From Mucor racemosus (Eukaryota > Mucoromycota > Mucoromycetes > Mucorales > Mucoraceae): DNA of 64,000 nt. Shown piece after piece: positions 21,757 to 33,905 of this stretch. The DNA lies in contig JAPEHQ010000006.1 of assembly GCA_027405735.1 (NCBI GenBank), forward strand, positions 310,001 through 374,000. The letters are read 5' to 3'. Each line of letters starts with the position of its first letter. Positions within the stretch are counted from its first letter, which is position 1. Position numbers and translations under genes: made by a program. The notes under the pieces were generated by a model. It was not told the origin of the DNA. It did not search any database and was given only the letters and a program-made list of their open reading frames with translations.

Positions 21757-23550
21757 TTAATTTTTGATGTAATCCTTATTGTAATCTATCTTTTTGTTCA
21801 ACATGAAAAAGAAACTGGTTACAGTCTTTGGCCAAAGGAATTGAATTTCGCCTGCTTTCTTGCTAAGGTACCACGATTTACATCCAGTAGCCCATGCTGT
21901 ACCCTTGAAATCTTTTTGGAGTTGAGCAGAGAATTTTTCTTGTGCGTGCTCTTTGGGGTCCATGCATTTAATGTCGTTTTTAAGCATGTATTCAACCAAT
22001 TTGATCCCGTAATCAATTTGACTATGATATGATCCAAGGGTCAACATTTTGTATAAATTAAAAGCATTTCAAAACTTACCATTCAATCATAGTAACAACA
22101 GAATTATGTCCAAGACCAGATCCAGGACCAAGCATTATGAAAAAGTTGGGGAATCCATGAATATTGACAGTTTTATATGTCTTTGCACTATTTTCACCCC
22201 ACAATTTATTCAAATGTACGCCATCCCGTCCATATACTTGCATATGACCCAAAAACCCATTCACATTAAATCCTGTAGCCAAACAAAGCACGTCTACATT
22301 AGTTTCTGATCCATCCACTGTGGTAATAGTTTGACCTTGAACACTTGCAATGGGTGAAGTATTGACTGTAACGTTACTTTGGCACAAGGATTGCAAATAA
22401 TTATCAGAAATACCAATGCGCTTACATCCAGGAGTGATATCTGGAATCAATTTACTAATCAAATCAGATCGGCCTCTAGATACAAGCACTTGAGTCATTT
22501 GCTTTTCTAACCTCTTTCTGAAAATTTTAGCGATAAAAGAATTAGCATCGCCCCAAACACCAAATCGAAGTTCACGCATAAAGAATTGATACGCTCGATA
22601 GATGCGCATAAAAAATGGAATGAAATTGAATAATCGCTTGATGAAATTTGAATAGTAGAAATTGTTACGAGGAGTGATCCAAGTAGGCGTACGAAGGAAA
22701 TTGTGGAGATGAGTAGCTTTGGAAGCCAAGTTGGGTACTATCTGTACTGAACTATATGGCAATCAAATGTTAGGTTTTCAGGATCAATGACTCTTTCTTT
22801 TTAAGGATTTACCTTGTACCACTACCAACTACAGCTACTGTCTTGCCTGTAAAATCATAATCATGTTCCCAATAGGCAGAATGTATGATTTTTCCTTGAA
22901 AAGATTGGAACTCCTGGGGAATATTTGGAACACGGATTGCTCCCACACCCGAAAAGCTAAAAGTTTGTTTACAATTGCAAATAAAACTTCATGTCAATTA
23001 AGCAAATCTTTAACTTACATAAAATCATAATGTCTGATTTGTGTTTCCTTTAATTGAATCGTTTTCAATTCAAGTTCCCATTTCTTTGTCTTTTCAATCC
23101 ATGTGGCACGAATAACCTCTGTATTGAATTGAGTTTGTTCATAAATATGATGTTTTCTAGCTACACTGCGCATATATTCATGAATTTCCTTTTGACTACT
23201 GTATTGTTGGCTCCAATCTGCAATTTGAAAGTTATATTAGCTTTATGTCAATTTGAAGTAATTATATATATCCACTCACTAGGATTTAATTCAAAACTAA
23301 AAGAGTAAAGATGACTGGGTATATCACAAGCACATCCAGGATATTGATTATAATGCCATGTTCCTCCAATATCTTTGGTTGATTCAAATATATCTGCAGA
23401 AAGATTCAACTTTTTTTTTAGTTGAATAGCAGTGACCATACCACTGAAGCTACAATAACATGAAAGCGTTCAATTACACATATCAACCATGTTTCATGCA
23501 TAAAAATTTTATTACCCTGAGCCTATGATGGCAATACTAGGATTATTCAT
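21757..23550 (-). CDS. Flavin-containing (Baeyer-Villiger-type) monooxygenase
   Basis: Six exons (23,550-23,516, 23,449-23,280, 23,217-23,019, 22,956-22,813, 22,751-22,080, 22,021-21,757) give 494 residues. FAD binding is shown by AIIGSGFSGM at the N-terminus (the GxGxxG is restored only after splicing). Substrate and flavin contacts follow with IGGTWHYNQYPGCACDIPSHLYS. The FxGxxxHxxxW signature is FQGKIIHSAYW (about residue 155), with E instead of P/D after W. A second Rossmann motif VAVVGSGTSSVQ binds NADPH, and LCLATGFNVNGFL is the ATG motif near the end. Such enzymes oxidise ketones to esters/lactones or N/S-oxygenate small molecules using NADPH and O2. Substrate unknown. Confidence 0.9.
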
Positions 23551-24391
23551 GATATAATAGTTGCTATGAGAGAAAAAGAATAAGATACAAAAGAAAATAT
23601 ACGCACAAAACTATTTCAGCTTTTATAATAATGTGAAATGCGAAAAGAATAATTTGAAAATACACAATATAGGATAGATCTGTAGTACAATAAAAATTGA
23701 CGGTAGCAAGAGTTAAGACTGAAATCATTAATTTTCGGATTGTTTAAAAAAGAAGCTTATACAGAAAGCTGTTTTATACTAGATATTAATGATTATTGAA
23801 TGTAAAGTAGACATACATGGCTTTGAATGTAAGGTTATGTATATGCTTATAGATATGCAACAAGAAACATATTTCATTTAATTTATCGCTCATTACAATT
23901 GGCATGAATGTGTACGACATAATGCTTAAAGCTCTTTTTATGGAAAGAGTAATATTTTGTTTGGAAGGTTTAGGCATGCCCTGAGAAAAAAAGATGTCGG
24001 TGTGAGATAAACAAAGGTATTTATTTCATGTAAGCAGGAATACTAGTTCAAAATTTAAATTTTTACACACATGCATGATTATTGAAAAGATACAATTCCC
24101 AAAAAAAAAAATGTACACAGATTGAAGCATTCGTATTCATTCACGACGATCATGGTATGCAGGAATAGGTAGATTTTCGTTTCATTGAACGTAATTTGTG
24201 AGCTTATAGCAGATCAAGCGCTCAGAACTGCTACCTATATTTTTGTTTCAGCAAAGGAATTGCCCTCAGAACACTTATTGATCCATAAAACATGTTAAAT
24301 CCAGTTAATTGGAATCTAAAAAAAAGTTGATTTTAAAAGTTGTTGTTCTTCAAAATCAAAGCGCGCCATCGTTTCTAAAACCTAATTGCAT
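23551..24391. other. Intergenic, nothing firm
   Basis: About 840 bp upstream of the monooxygenase. A 63-codon minus-strand frame at 23,977-23,786 starts after a CAG acceptor-like site but matches no family known to me and has no visible partner exons. No repeats shared with the rest of the window were noticed. Confidence 0.4.
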
Positions 24392-24555
24392 TGTTTTACC
24401 AAAACTAATAAGAATTAGACAAGAGTGAAAGATGGGGTTTTATTCAATGTAGAGGATGAGATTATCAAATGACACAATAGCTATTAATGGTGTAACAATA
24501 ACAATATCCTGATAATACAGCTACTGTAGCGCTATATCTAGATTCTGATATATCA
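24392..24555. mobile_element. Short LTR-like insertion (164 bp), type IV, inverted
   Basis: Related to the reverse complement of 13,413-13,592, with ends TGTTTTACC...GATATATCA. Flanks TGCAT/TACAT could be a 5-bp duplication with one change. It directly precedes repeat D copy 1. Confidence 0.55.
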
Positions 24556-24559
24556 TACA

Positions 24560-25920
24560 TACTTAACATTTTTAGGATATACCCTAGAGACCACACAATA
24601 GATATGATTTAGTCGCACTATGCTAGCTATTTGTGAATTCATTTTATATCTCATGAAAGGCTCAAAAACACGTAAAATTCACTGCTTTTTCCTTGAAAAT
24701 TGGGTCTCATTTTTCATCCCTGCTCTACTTTTTTTTCACTAAATAACACCAAGATAAAATTATATGCCAATGTACCTGAGATGTTCACCTTTAATCCAAA
24801 AACAAGTATTCGAAAATATCCTATTTTTTGCAGTTGGTATTAATTTTTCAGTGCTAATGTTTCAGATTTTTTACGCGTATTTCACTGCTAATGGATTGAA
24901 AACTTTGAGGCTTCATATCTCTAGAAAAAATTAAGCTATACTAACACTTTCTAATAATAAAACTTACTTTTTTTGACGCGCTCTATAACATATTTTAATA
25001 TAAAAAAATTCTGAGCACCTTTATTTTTTTTTCATTTTTTTTGGCATTTCTATAGTAGGTTTCAAAATATTGGTTAAATTGAGCAACATATTTTTTGCAT
25101 TCATGTCATTAAGCTCGTTGAGCTCTCTCGGACCCAATTTAGAGTTTTTCAAAATATTGATTTTTCGTGGAGATATCCTCAAAAATGTGTACAAAAATAT
25201 ACCCTCATTTCTAGCTTCCATTTTTCCCTTATATATCCTCATCCCAAATTCTGAAACTGAAAAAAATTTGGACAAAAATTTTGTTTTCTCTACGAAAAAT
25301 GCAGCTAAAAGATTATACAATAGCTTGATCAACAGATAATGTTTTTTTGCATCATCTGAATTAGTTATATTTTAAATATACTTATAAAAAGTGATGTGTA
25401 TCTTCAAAAAACCTCCAAAATTTCAATTGCATTTTGCGCATAACTTAATGTGAAATGTTTATCTAATTTTTATTTAGATGGATGTAGAGTCCAAAACTGT
25501 ACAAAAGCCATTTAATACTCTAGGTCTACTTACTTTGCAGTTCATGAACATTTAAACGATTTTGTTTTCTGAATCATTTTTCGTTCATTTTTTCATTTCG
25601 GTTTTGAAATCCCGTTATGATAGGTTATAAGCTGTGATAAAAACTATTATTTTAATTATCTCGACGAAAAATCGATATTTTTTGCTAAAACAAAAAATCC
25701 ATAGTATCTTGGATGTAGATATATTTTATTTGAAGATTTAGGTAATTTGATTCAATATTGGGTAAAATCATTCGAAAAATATTTAAAAACCATCTGAAAC
25801 CTACTTTTTACAGCCGTGAAAAATCGATAACAAAAGCCCTATCTCAGCGAATTCCAATCCTAATAAACTTAAATTTTGCATGAGAGTAGAGACACATGTG
25901 GAATATGTACATATGTATCC
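24560..25920 (+). repeat. Repeat family D, copy 1
   Basis: Matches 40,985-42,380 and 48,252-49,790 in the same orientation and 59,300-60,488 inverted, at roughly 85-90% by eye. Small open frames recur in several copies on both strands (for example the one containing FRGDILKNVYKNIPSFLASI and its antisense partner). They shift and end differently between copies, which argues for shared descent rather than protein selection. No transposase motif was recognised. Confidence 0.8.
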
Positions 25921-25924
25921 ACTA

Positions 25925-26875
25925 TGCAATAAATAACGATGTTGTTTACTAAAATAAAAAAAATATAAAAATAAAAGCGGTAGAAATACAATTATGATCA
26001 GCTAAAGTTTGTTATTACAAAAGATTTCTGAAGATTTAAAATAATTGAAAAAGTATGAGGATATTTATAGTGATTTGGAGAACTTGGATGTCATCAGACT
26101 TGAATGGATTTATATTTAATAATCTTCTAGTTTTGAGTATACTGTTATTGATTTAATATTTTAAGGGGTAAATCATGCAGAGCATTGGCCATAAGAGATT
26201 CATGTCAACAAAATAAGCTGTAAGCCAAATTTTCGACCTCAAAAAACATCTTGACGACACAAATATTTTGAAATTGTATTCAAACAACACACAACAAAGC
26301 TGGTGAAATGCAGAATATATAAAGATAACATACGAGGTCTTTTAATTGATTATAATATATACACAACAAACGTTTGAAAAGCATAGAGTTGGTATAGCTT
26401 TTTCTCTCCTGGATGAAGACTTGTGCCAAGGAAATCTTACTGTTCGATAAAACCTACGTGTAACGATTTCATTTCTGATGGAATTCGAAAATAAGTGTGC
26501 TGAACTAGGTAGCATTTCCCCATATAATAAATTAAAAGCCATCTCATTTGAAACTATGCTATGCAATTCAAATAAGAGATTATGAATATAAACCATAAAT
26601 AATCAAGGTATTTTAATGTATCAAATATATCAAGGGTATTCATAATGTGTTGTATTATAAACAAAAACCCTAAAAAATTTCATGGTAAATCAAAAACTCA
26701 ATAACCAACAATATATTCGAAATTGTGGAATAACTGACAGTCGACAGAACAACTGCTAGATAAACATCAATAACCAAATAATATAAATAGAGTTGTAGAA
26801 ATAGCATTTTATTGTAGATTATCCATAATTTAATAAAGAAGGAGATTTTTTTAAGCCTTTTTATAAATTTACCTC
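25925..26875 (-). repeat. Repeat family C, copy 3 (longest)
   Basis: Its reverse complement aligns to 3,414-4,250 (left part) and to 6,960-7,031 plus 12,902-13,140 (right part). It supplies the empty site for the Ty3/gypsy insertion at about 26,160-26,170. A minus-strand 84-codon frame (26,596-26,342) contains phrases such as FYRTVRFPWHKSSSRREK that look protein-like but could not be assigned. C may be a decayed DNA transposon. Confidence 0.65.
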
Positions 26876-27107
26876 TTTTTACTGCAGCAAGTAATCTATT
26901 ATGTAATTTATGAGATTTGGATATGGATATAACGATTTATCATCACTACTGGATTACGGTTTCACAATGTGGAACAGAAAAGGTCAATATGACGTATTTA
27001 TTTAAAGAATTACAATAACATCATTCACAAAGAAGCAAACAACGCGTTCCAGAGAAAAATTTGATATTTATTAGGGAATTATTGACAATGAAAGTTTTGT
27101 AATTAAA

Positions 27108-27756
27108 TTAATTTGTACCCTAAACAAATACATGAGTATCAATCAAAGGAATCATGAATGTATGTAAAAAATAAACTTACCATCATTTTAACAAATTCCT
27201 TGTAATTGATCTTTCCATCGCCATCAGTATCAGCTTCCTTAATCATTTCATCAAGCTCCTGAGAAGTCAATTTTTGACCGAGATTTGCCATAACGGAGCG
27301 AAGCTCATCTTGTGTGATACTACCATCTTGGTCCTTATCAAATACTTTGAAAGCCTCAACTAAATCATTTTCTGCTTCCTCGTTTCCTTTCATTCTATTT
27401 GATGTATAGACACTTACATTAGGAAACACTTGTGTAGCGTCTGGTATATTATATTTACGTACCTGGACATGATGGTCAAAAACTCATCGAAATCAATGGT
27501 ACCGTTATTATCAGAATCAACATCATGAATCATATCTTTCAATTCACCCTCAGTAGGATCTTGGCCCAAGGAACGCATAACTTGACCGAGTTCTTTTACA
27601 TCAATAGCACCATCGCCATTTTTATCAAACAAGGCAAAAGATTCGCGATACTCGCTCATTTGTTGGTCATTAAGTTGGTCAGACTGTACACAAATGTATA
27701 TATAAATTAATTATACATATATCATTTAATAGCGCGAGTATATATGTACATACCAT
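27108..27756 (-). CDS. Calmodulin-like four EF-hand protein
   Basis: Four exons (27,756-27,754 carrying only ATG; 27,683-27,463; 27,394-27,181; 27,119-27,108) give 149 residues, exactly calmodulin length. All four EF loops have the 12-residue pattern: [36 protein letters not shown] and [12 protein letters not shown], with acidic residues at positions 1, 3 and 12. So all four should bind calcium. The protein ends EFVKMMGTN. Linker and several core positions ([31 protein letters not shown]) differ from the near-invariant canonical calmodulin, so this may be a divergent calmodulin or a paralogue. The tiny first exon followed by an intron is typical of calmodulin genes. Confidence 0.93.
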
Positions 27757-28256
27757 TTTATTTCGAGAAAAGAAGTATATAAAGAGGAAAAAGATTAATC
27801 AACCTAATTGATGATAAATGTGCTAATGTCGTTGACGACACAACACGCTTTTCAAAGGGAGTTTCAACCTTGCGCCCTCTTTTGCTATTTTAAGCAAGGC
27901 TTAGTATCTCACAGAACAAAATGCATGAATCAAAAAAGAAATTGGGTCATGAGATATTGGACAGCAGTACTAGTGTCATCCTATTACCATTCTTTATAAT
28001 GAATAACAAATACATGATACTCTTTTTATTCATCAATTTATTTAATAACAAGTAAATAGCTTCCTCCTCTTTTCAATCAGGTTTTGAGGAGAAGGAGGAG
28101 GAAACAAACATTAGTCAGTAATAACCAAGTGGCAGATCATTAATCTAAAAATCAATGTCCGTCAATGGCAAAAATTTCAGGTACTAAATCGGTATCCGTA
28201 GCAAGCAGGGACAAGAAATTTATCATAACGAAACAAAAATCAATTATACATAATAT

Positions 28257-28301
<45 letters not shown>

Positions 28302-28738
28302 CTAAATTAGGTATAATTAGCAACGATTGCGTTAATAGGTCGTGCATTAAGAAAGAGTGAAAGCTATATTGACAAATTAATACAAAGATGCGAAAAAAAA
28401 AGGAGAAAGATTTGGATCTTTTTTGGTGCTTTATTTTTGTAAAATATCTCTATAACAGTAAGAATTTATGATGATGTTGTTGCGCATATTTAAAGGTTGG
28501 AAATCAAATTTACGAGTTAATTATTTACATTCTTTTCATTAGTTGGCATTTTGTTGGCAGTGATCAAAAAAAGAGAAAGTGTCGTTGACATTTGGTAAAG
28601 AGTGATGGGATTTTGTGTTGCTTATTTTTTTTTTTTTGTATATATGAAGAAAAATGTTATAAATTGAGTAAGAGGGCATATTAAATTGTCGACAATAAAT
28701 AAAAGAAAAAATATAGCATGGATTAATGAGAGATTCCT
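27757..28738. other. Intergenic with long poly-A tract
   Basis: Separates the calmodulin-like start from the 3' end of the copper-fist gene, both on the minus strand. It contains an uninterrupted run of 42 A at 28,258-28,299 and nothing recognised as coding. Confidence 0.6.
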
Positions 28739-29189
28739 TTAAAAGGTTGTAGTAGTTGCTTGATAATTGCTGTTGATCGAAGGATCTTCATCATCAGAAC
28801 TATATAAGGAAGAATTATTTGATGGTAATTGATATTGCATATTGATTTGATTTTGTTGCTGTATTTGTTGTTGTATTTGTTGTTGATGTTGCTGCATATA
28901 TGGAGGTGATACATCATTGTTGTTGTTATTGTACAGGCTTTGATAATTATTATTAGGATGGACAAAACATCCAGGACAAATGCATGAATTACCACAGTAA
29001 CATGTCACGATACGAGTCACTGCAGGCTTTTCCTTGGCTATTACAACCTTCTGTTCCTGATTTGAAAGTAGATTGGAAAGTGGCGTAATCGTTATTACAA
29101 CTGATTCTCCTTGCTGTTCCATGATTGAAGAGGCTGGTGAGCAATTCGAATGAGGTGTAAAACTACCACATAACATGGAAGGCTGTTGT

Positions 29190-29221
<32 letters not shown>

Positions 29222-30611
29222 TTGCTGTTGGTGGTGGTGGTGGTGGTGATGGTGGTGAAATTGTGGTTGAGAATTAGATGAAGATGTTGTTGTTGATCTC
29301 GTCATATCAATACCTGCTGATGTTCTTGTACGATTAATATTTTTATTGCTGTTGCTATTATTAGCATCATCAGTACCAGAAGAAGCAGCAGCAGTTCCAT
29401 TATTCATCAATACATTATTTAATAATGTTGTCAATTCATCAGGGTCTGTCATCATAAAACCACCCAATTCATCAGAAGATTGGCCTTGAAATTCATTGTT
29501 GCCCATCATATCTGCATGAATTGAATTTGGCGAATGAGATGATAGATTTGACGATGATGTTGATGAAGCAGAAGATACATTATAACAAGTTATTGTTGCT
29601 GATGTTGCTGCTGCTGCCGATGCTGCTGCTGCAGTCAAATTATTATTATTCACTACTGCACTTTCGGATTCAATTTCGGTAATTTGTTGTTGATTAAATT
29701 GATCAGTTAACAAAAAAGATTCCATATCAACCATCATCTCATCTTGTTGATTCATATGAAAGGGTATGGATGCGTTTGCTGCGGTCGTACCAGAAGGGTG
29801 AGAAATTGTAGATCTTCTGCTGTTGCTACTACTATTGGTTGAAGATCTTCGAGTAAGAGATGATCTACGTCTAGGACTCTTTGTTTGACCACCTAAAAAC
29901 CTAAGACTCGATGAACTATGTGATTTCTGAAAGTTGTATAATCCAGCAGGTGCATTTTCTTCAAGCATCATACCCCGAGATCTGACAGGTATAATAGGAG
30001 TATTATTATCTACATGTTGTTGTTGTTGTTGAGATGAATTCCAATTCTCTTTTGTATAAAGTATTTTTGTGGCCGTCTCATGACATGTACAATGAGAAGG
30101 AGGAGGAGGATGAGGAGAAGTAGAAGATGTTGGTATGACAGGGTCTTGTTGGCCGTCGATTTGAATTAAATCAGAATAGGCAATACTGCTACCATTCTGA
30201 TCTTCTGAGAAAAAGGATTTGGCTGATGGACACTGATAACATTGCTGTTTTTGTTGTTGTAGTGTGGCTGTGTTTTCAATATCTAATTAATTGAACACCT
30301 ATAAATTAATAGTTTCCAATTTGTTATAATAATTACTTACTTTTTGTCTTATCAGTGCATGTACATTTGATATGAATTTGTCTTGTTTTTCGAAGATCTC
30401 TGCAAAATGAGCATTGGGTTACTGGTCTTCCTTTCTTACGAATTTCAAATAAGGGTCGTTCAATATGATTACAATTAGAAGATCGATGTCCCTATACATA
30501 TATTAAATTAGCATACAATAACAACAACAACAACAGCAATAACAAAAGTTGGATTAATGGTAGTACCTTGACACATGTATTACATGCAAATTTTATGCCG
30601 TTAATAAGCAT
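28739..30611 (-). CDS. Copper-fist transcription factor (Cuf1/Mac1-like)
   Basis: Three exons (30,611-30,567, 30,491-30,341, 30,282-28,739) give 579 residues. The N-terminal copper fist reads MLINGIKFACNTCVK then GHRSSNCNHIERPLFEIRKK and GRPVTQCSFC, covering the zinc/copper cysteines, the RGHRSS-like patch and the minor-groove KGRP hook. Another Cys pair follows (HIKCTCT). Near residue 500 a second metal motif, CYCGNSCICPGCFVH (C-x-C-x3-C-x-C-x2-C-x2-H), matches the copper-sensing repeats of Mac1/Cuf1. That points to an activator of copper uptake in copper shortage rather than an Ace1-type detoxifier. The middle is low-complexity: Ser/Asn/Ala runs, a His9-Gln17 block near 29,190-29,260 and Gln runs at the C-terminus. 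Confidence 0.93.
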
Positions 30612-31776
30612 GTGTTAAAATAATCAACAATTGAAAATAAAGAAAAAGAGAAGGATAAAGAAAAATGAGGCCTTTTTTTTGCGTGTGTATGTGTGGTATA
30701 TATATTAAGGAGAAGAAGGGAAAGCTTTAGAGATGAATATTATAAAATTTCAAATAATGAATCTCCCCCCATAAAAAAAAGACAGGTTGTCTTTTTTCTT
30801 CTTTTTTTTTTTCGCTTTATTCTTGATTTGTTGAATAAATCTCTTGATATCTTGATTTATTATATAAATATCTATCATGTAATATTTTTTGTATTAGTAT
30901 TTTTATATTACATTTTATCAAAAAAGCCAAGCAGAGGGGAAACATGTTGTATAATAGGAGCATAATTTTTTTTTTTTTTTTTTTTTAGAAATTTATATCC
31001 CATCAACCCTTTAAACCAACATTTTGCCATATTTTTCGGCTGTTTTTTTCTGCAATATATTTACCTTTGTAATAAAATAAGTGAATTAACAAGTGGAAAA
31101 GGAATTAGAATAAAAAAAGAGAAAAAAAGAAAGAGGAGGAATTCAACAAGAAAATTATATAAGGCAAAAAAAAAAAAAAAAAAAAAAAATGTCGCCGTCG
31201 TCCGTAGATCCCAAATGATATAATAAATAATATATGTTTAAGCTTGAAATTAATATATAAAAAAAAACTCCCCTTTTTCAAAATATTTTAATTAGTTTGC
31301 ACAACATTATTCTCTGTGTTTTCATGTAATTCTCCAATAATATATAATACGTACAAAGGGACCAATATTTTTAGTTGGCTAAAATCACTCATTTATTGCG
31401 CACTAAAAGGTCCCCCAATAAACCTCCCCTAATGAACTTCTTTCAATAGCGATTTAGGCGCAATTTATTATTTTACGCACCTGCTTCCATGCCTCAATTC
31501 CATTTATAATTGCTCCCTATTTCTCTATTAAGCCAGATTGTTATTTTTTGAGTGCACGTGTAAATCAATGTTTTGTTGCTACACCACCATATCATTTGAG
31601 TCACATTGATGAGGGTCTCTTTTGACTAAATGCTGCTGTAAATTGCTGCTGTTTCCATTACCATTTGCTGTTATAATTCTGTGACTCTAATAAAAAAACC
31701 TAAATTACCACCACACGGCTAGTTTGAATAACAACCCTCTCTACCTCCTCTCATATATATTAATAAACTAAAATAA
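30612..31776. promoter_or_regulatory. Divergent intergenic region copper-fist / ubiquitin protease
   Basis: About 1.16 kb between two outward-facing genes, with long T and A homopolymers (near 30,967-30,987 and 31,167-31,189). No gene was found. Possible GCTG-type copper elements exist but are too common in chance sequence to call. Confidence 0.4.
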
Positions 31777-33905
31777 ATGCAGTTGACTCTGGAAGGCTTA
31801 CAGTCTCTATTGACTGAATTGTCAGCTTTAGTACAATTTTTTGTGGCTATATTGGGTTTAATAGCAATATTATTACCTTTCTTTCAAAGATTATCCTTCT
31901 ATCACGATGATTCAACCTATATTTTGCCAAATTATATCACTTCATTTCTACATAGAGCATTTATTCAACTTGGCATTCCACAATTAATGATGTATATTAG
32001 ACCACAAGAATATTATGATAATTTATCTAAAAGATTAAATGGTAAAATTAGTCTCAAGAGAGAATAGATTTGTTTACTAACAAGCAATATTATCCAGAAA
32101 GTGAATTGGCAAAAACTTCAAAAGTTGCAGATATTTGTTTAGCATCAAGTATCGAGGCAGATGATGATTCTTCTCATGTATCTGGTCTTGTAAATACAGG
32201 AAATACTTGCTTTATGAATTCTGTATTACAAGCATTATCATCTTTACCTCATTTACACAACTATTTAGAACATATCAGTCATATTGCCACTGGAGTACCC
32301 TTACCAGTAACTCGATCTCTATTAAAAACCATTCGATCATTGACAAAACCTTTATATCGTCGCTCTTCTTTTCGCCCTGTTGATATTGTCACTGCATTAT
32401 CATCAAATAGACGAATTATTAGTCGCGAACAACAGGATGCACAAGAATTTTTTCAGTTAGTTTCCAGTGCAATGGACACAGAGGGACAAAAGATTGCCAA
32501 AACAGAACAATTAGGTGGTGGATTAAAAGATTTACTGAATCAAACAACTTTAAAAGGCGTCATTCGTCCTGAATGGGTACAAAGACAATCATTAGCTACC
32601 AAAGATATGATGATGTCTGTGAATGATCATTTAGAGAACCCTTTCACGGGGCTTTTAGCAAATCGATTGTCTTGTATGCAATGTGGTTATACAGTAAGAA
32701 AAATGCCAAACCTTGTGATTTCTGATTTGTAGACTAAAATTATTTATTCAAGGGTGCTATACGACATTTCTCATTTAATAACATTCAATTAAATGTACCT
32801 AATAAGGTAAACAAACTAGAAAATTATGAAATAATGTACTCTTTACTCAAATCTAGTTGTGCAGTATACAACTACATTGGAAGAGTGTTTATCGCAATTT
32901 ACATCAATGGAATACTTACAAGATGCAAGCTGCAGAAAATGTTCATTTGAAACCACAGTAAAAGCATTGGCATCAGAAATCGAATCATTGAAGCATGAAT
33001 CTAAAAAACAAAAAAAGGATACCAAAAAGAAACGAGAAACAGTAGTTCAATTAGTTGCCATGGAAAAAGCCAAGCGAGAGATCGAGCATAGATTAAGTGT
33101 AGGTAGAATTGAAGAGGAAAATGATCATGACAAGTTACCTTTACTACGATCTGTCAGTCGTATGAGTAGTAAACAGGTCATGTTGGCTAAACCACCAAAG
33201 ATCTTGTGCTTGCACATCTCTCGATCCGCATTTCTAAATACAGGCGCCATTTATAAAAACACATGTCAAATCTTGTTCCCTGAATATTTGGATGTTTCGC
33301 CATTCAGTACCAATGGTACATTACACACACAACCCAACATACCCATCTCAACAACTTCCACTACTGGAGATAATGCTGCCAACGCTGGGGGCAAAAGATT
33401 TTATTATAGATTGATGAGTGTAGTGGTTCATTACGGTAGTCATAGTTTCGGCCATTTTGTCGCATTCAAGCGTCGCATATACGCAGATCAATGTAAATGT
33501 TATCAATGTGCTGGAAACGGAGCCACGGTTATGTCGGTAAATGAAAAGGCAGAAAACTGGAAATGCCAAAATTCATGGTATAGAATATCAGATTCAAAAG
33601 TGGATGAATGTTCTATTGAGGATGTAAAAAGATCAAATCCTTACATGTTGTTATATGAGCTTATTAGTGAGGATGACATGGAAGAAGAAGAGGAAGAATG
33701 GGATGATGATGAGGAAGAAGAAGAACAAGAAGAACAAGAACAAGAGACTTGTTCCGAGGATGGGGATAAAGGAAATAAGCAAGAAATTAACACTACAACA
33801 ACTAACAATAATACTACTTACAATAATATACCAACTGATGATGCTGCTAAAGAAGCATTGCGCATTGCCACTGCTTTAATTATGGGAGACCAACAAGAAA
33901 AGTAA
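31777..33905 (+). CDS. Membrane-anchored ubiquitin carboxyl-terminal hydrolase (USP30/Ubp1-like)
   Basis: Four exons (31,777-32,041, 32,098-32,693, 32,753-32,806, 32,865-33,905) give 651 residues. The first intron has a perfect TACTAAC branch point at 32,075-32,081. A single hydrophobic segment near the N-terminus (FFVAILGLIAILLPFF, about residues 27-42) should anchor the protein in a membrane. The Cys box is GLVNTGNTCFMNSVLQAL, the QQDAQEFF motif follows, zinc ribbon cysteines are CMQC and CRKC, and the His box is HYGSHSFGHFVAFKR, then NPYMLLYEL. The C-terminus is a strongly acidic Glu/Asp tail. USP-family cysteine proteases remove ubiquitin; the N-terminal anchor resembles mitochondrial USP30 and yeast Ubp1. 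The exact organelle is not shown by sequence. Confidence 0.92.

Noticed and set aside
23786..23977. 63-codon minus-strand frame after an acceptor-like site
   Set aside because: No family resemblance and no partner exons found.
32042..32097. Frameshift in the ubiquitin protease gene
   Set aside because: A 56-nt intron with GTAAAA donor, TACTAAC branch point and CCAG acceptor restores the frame.
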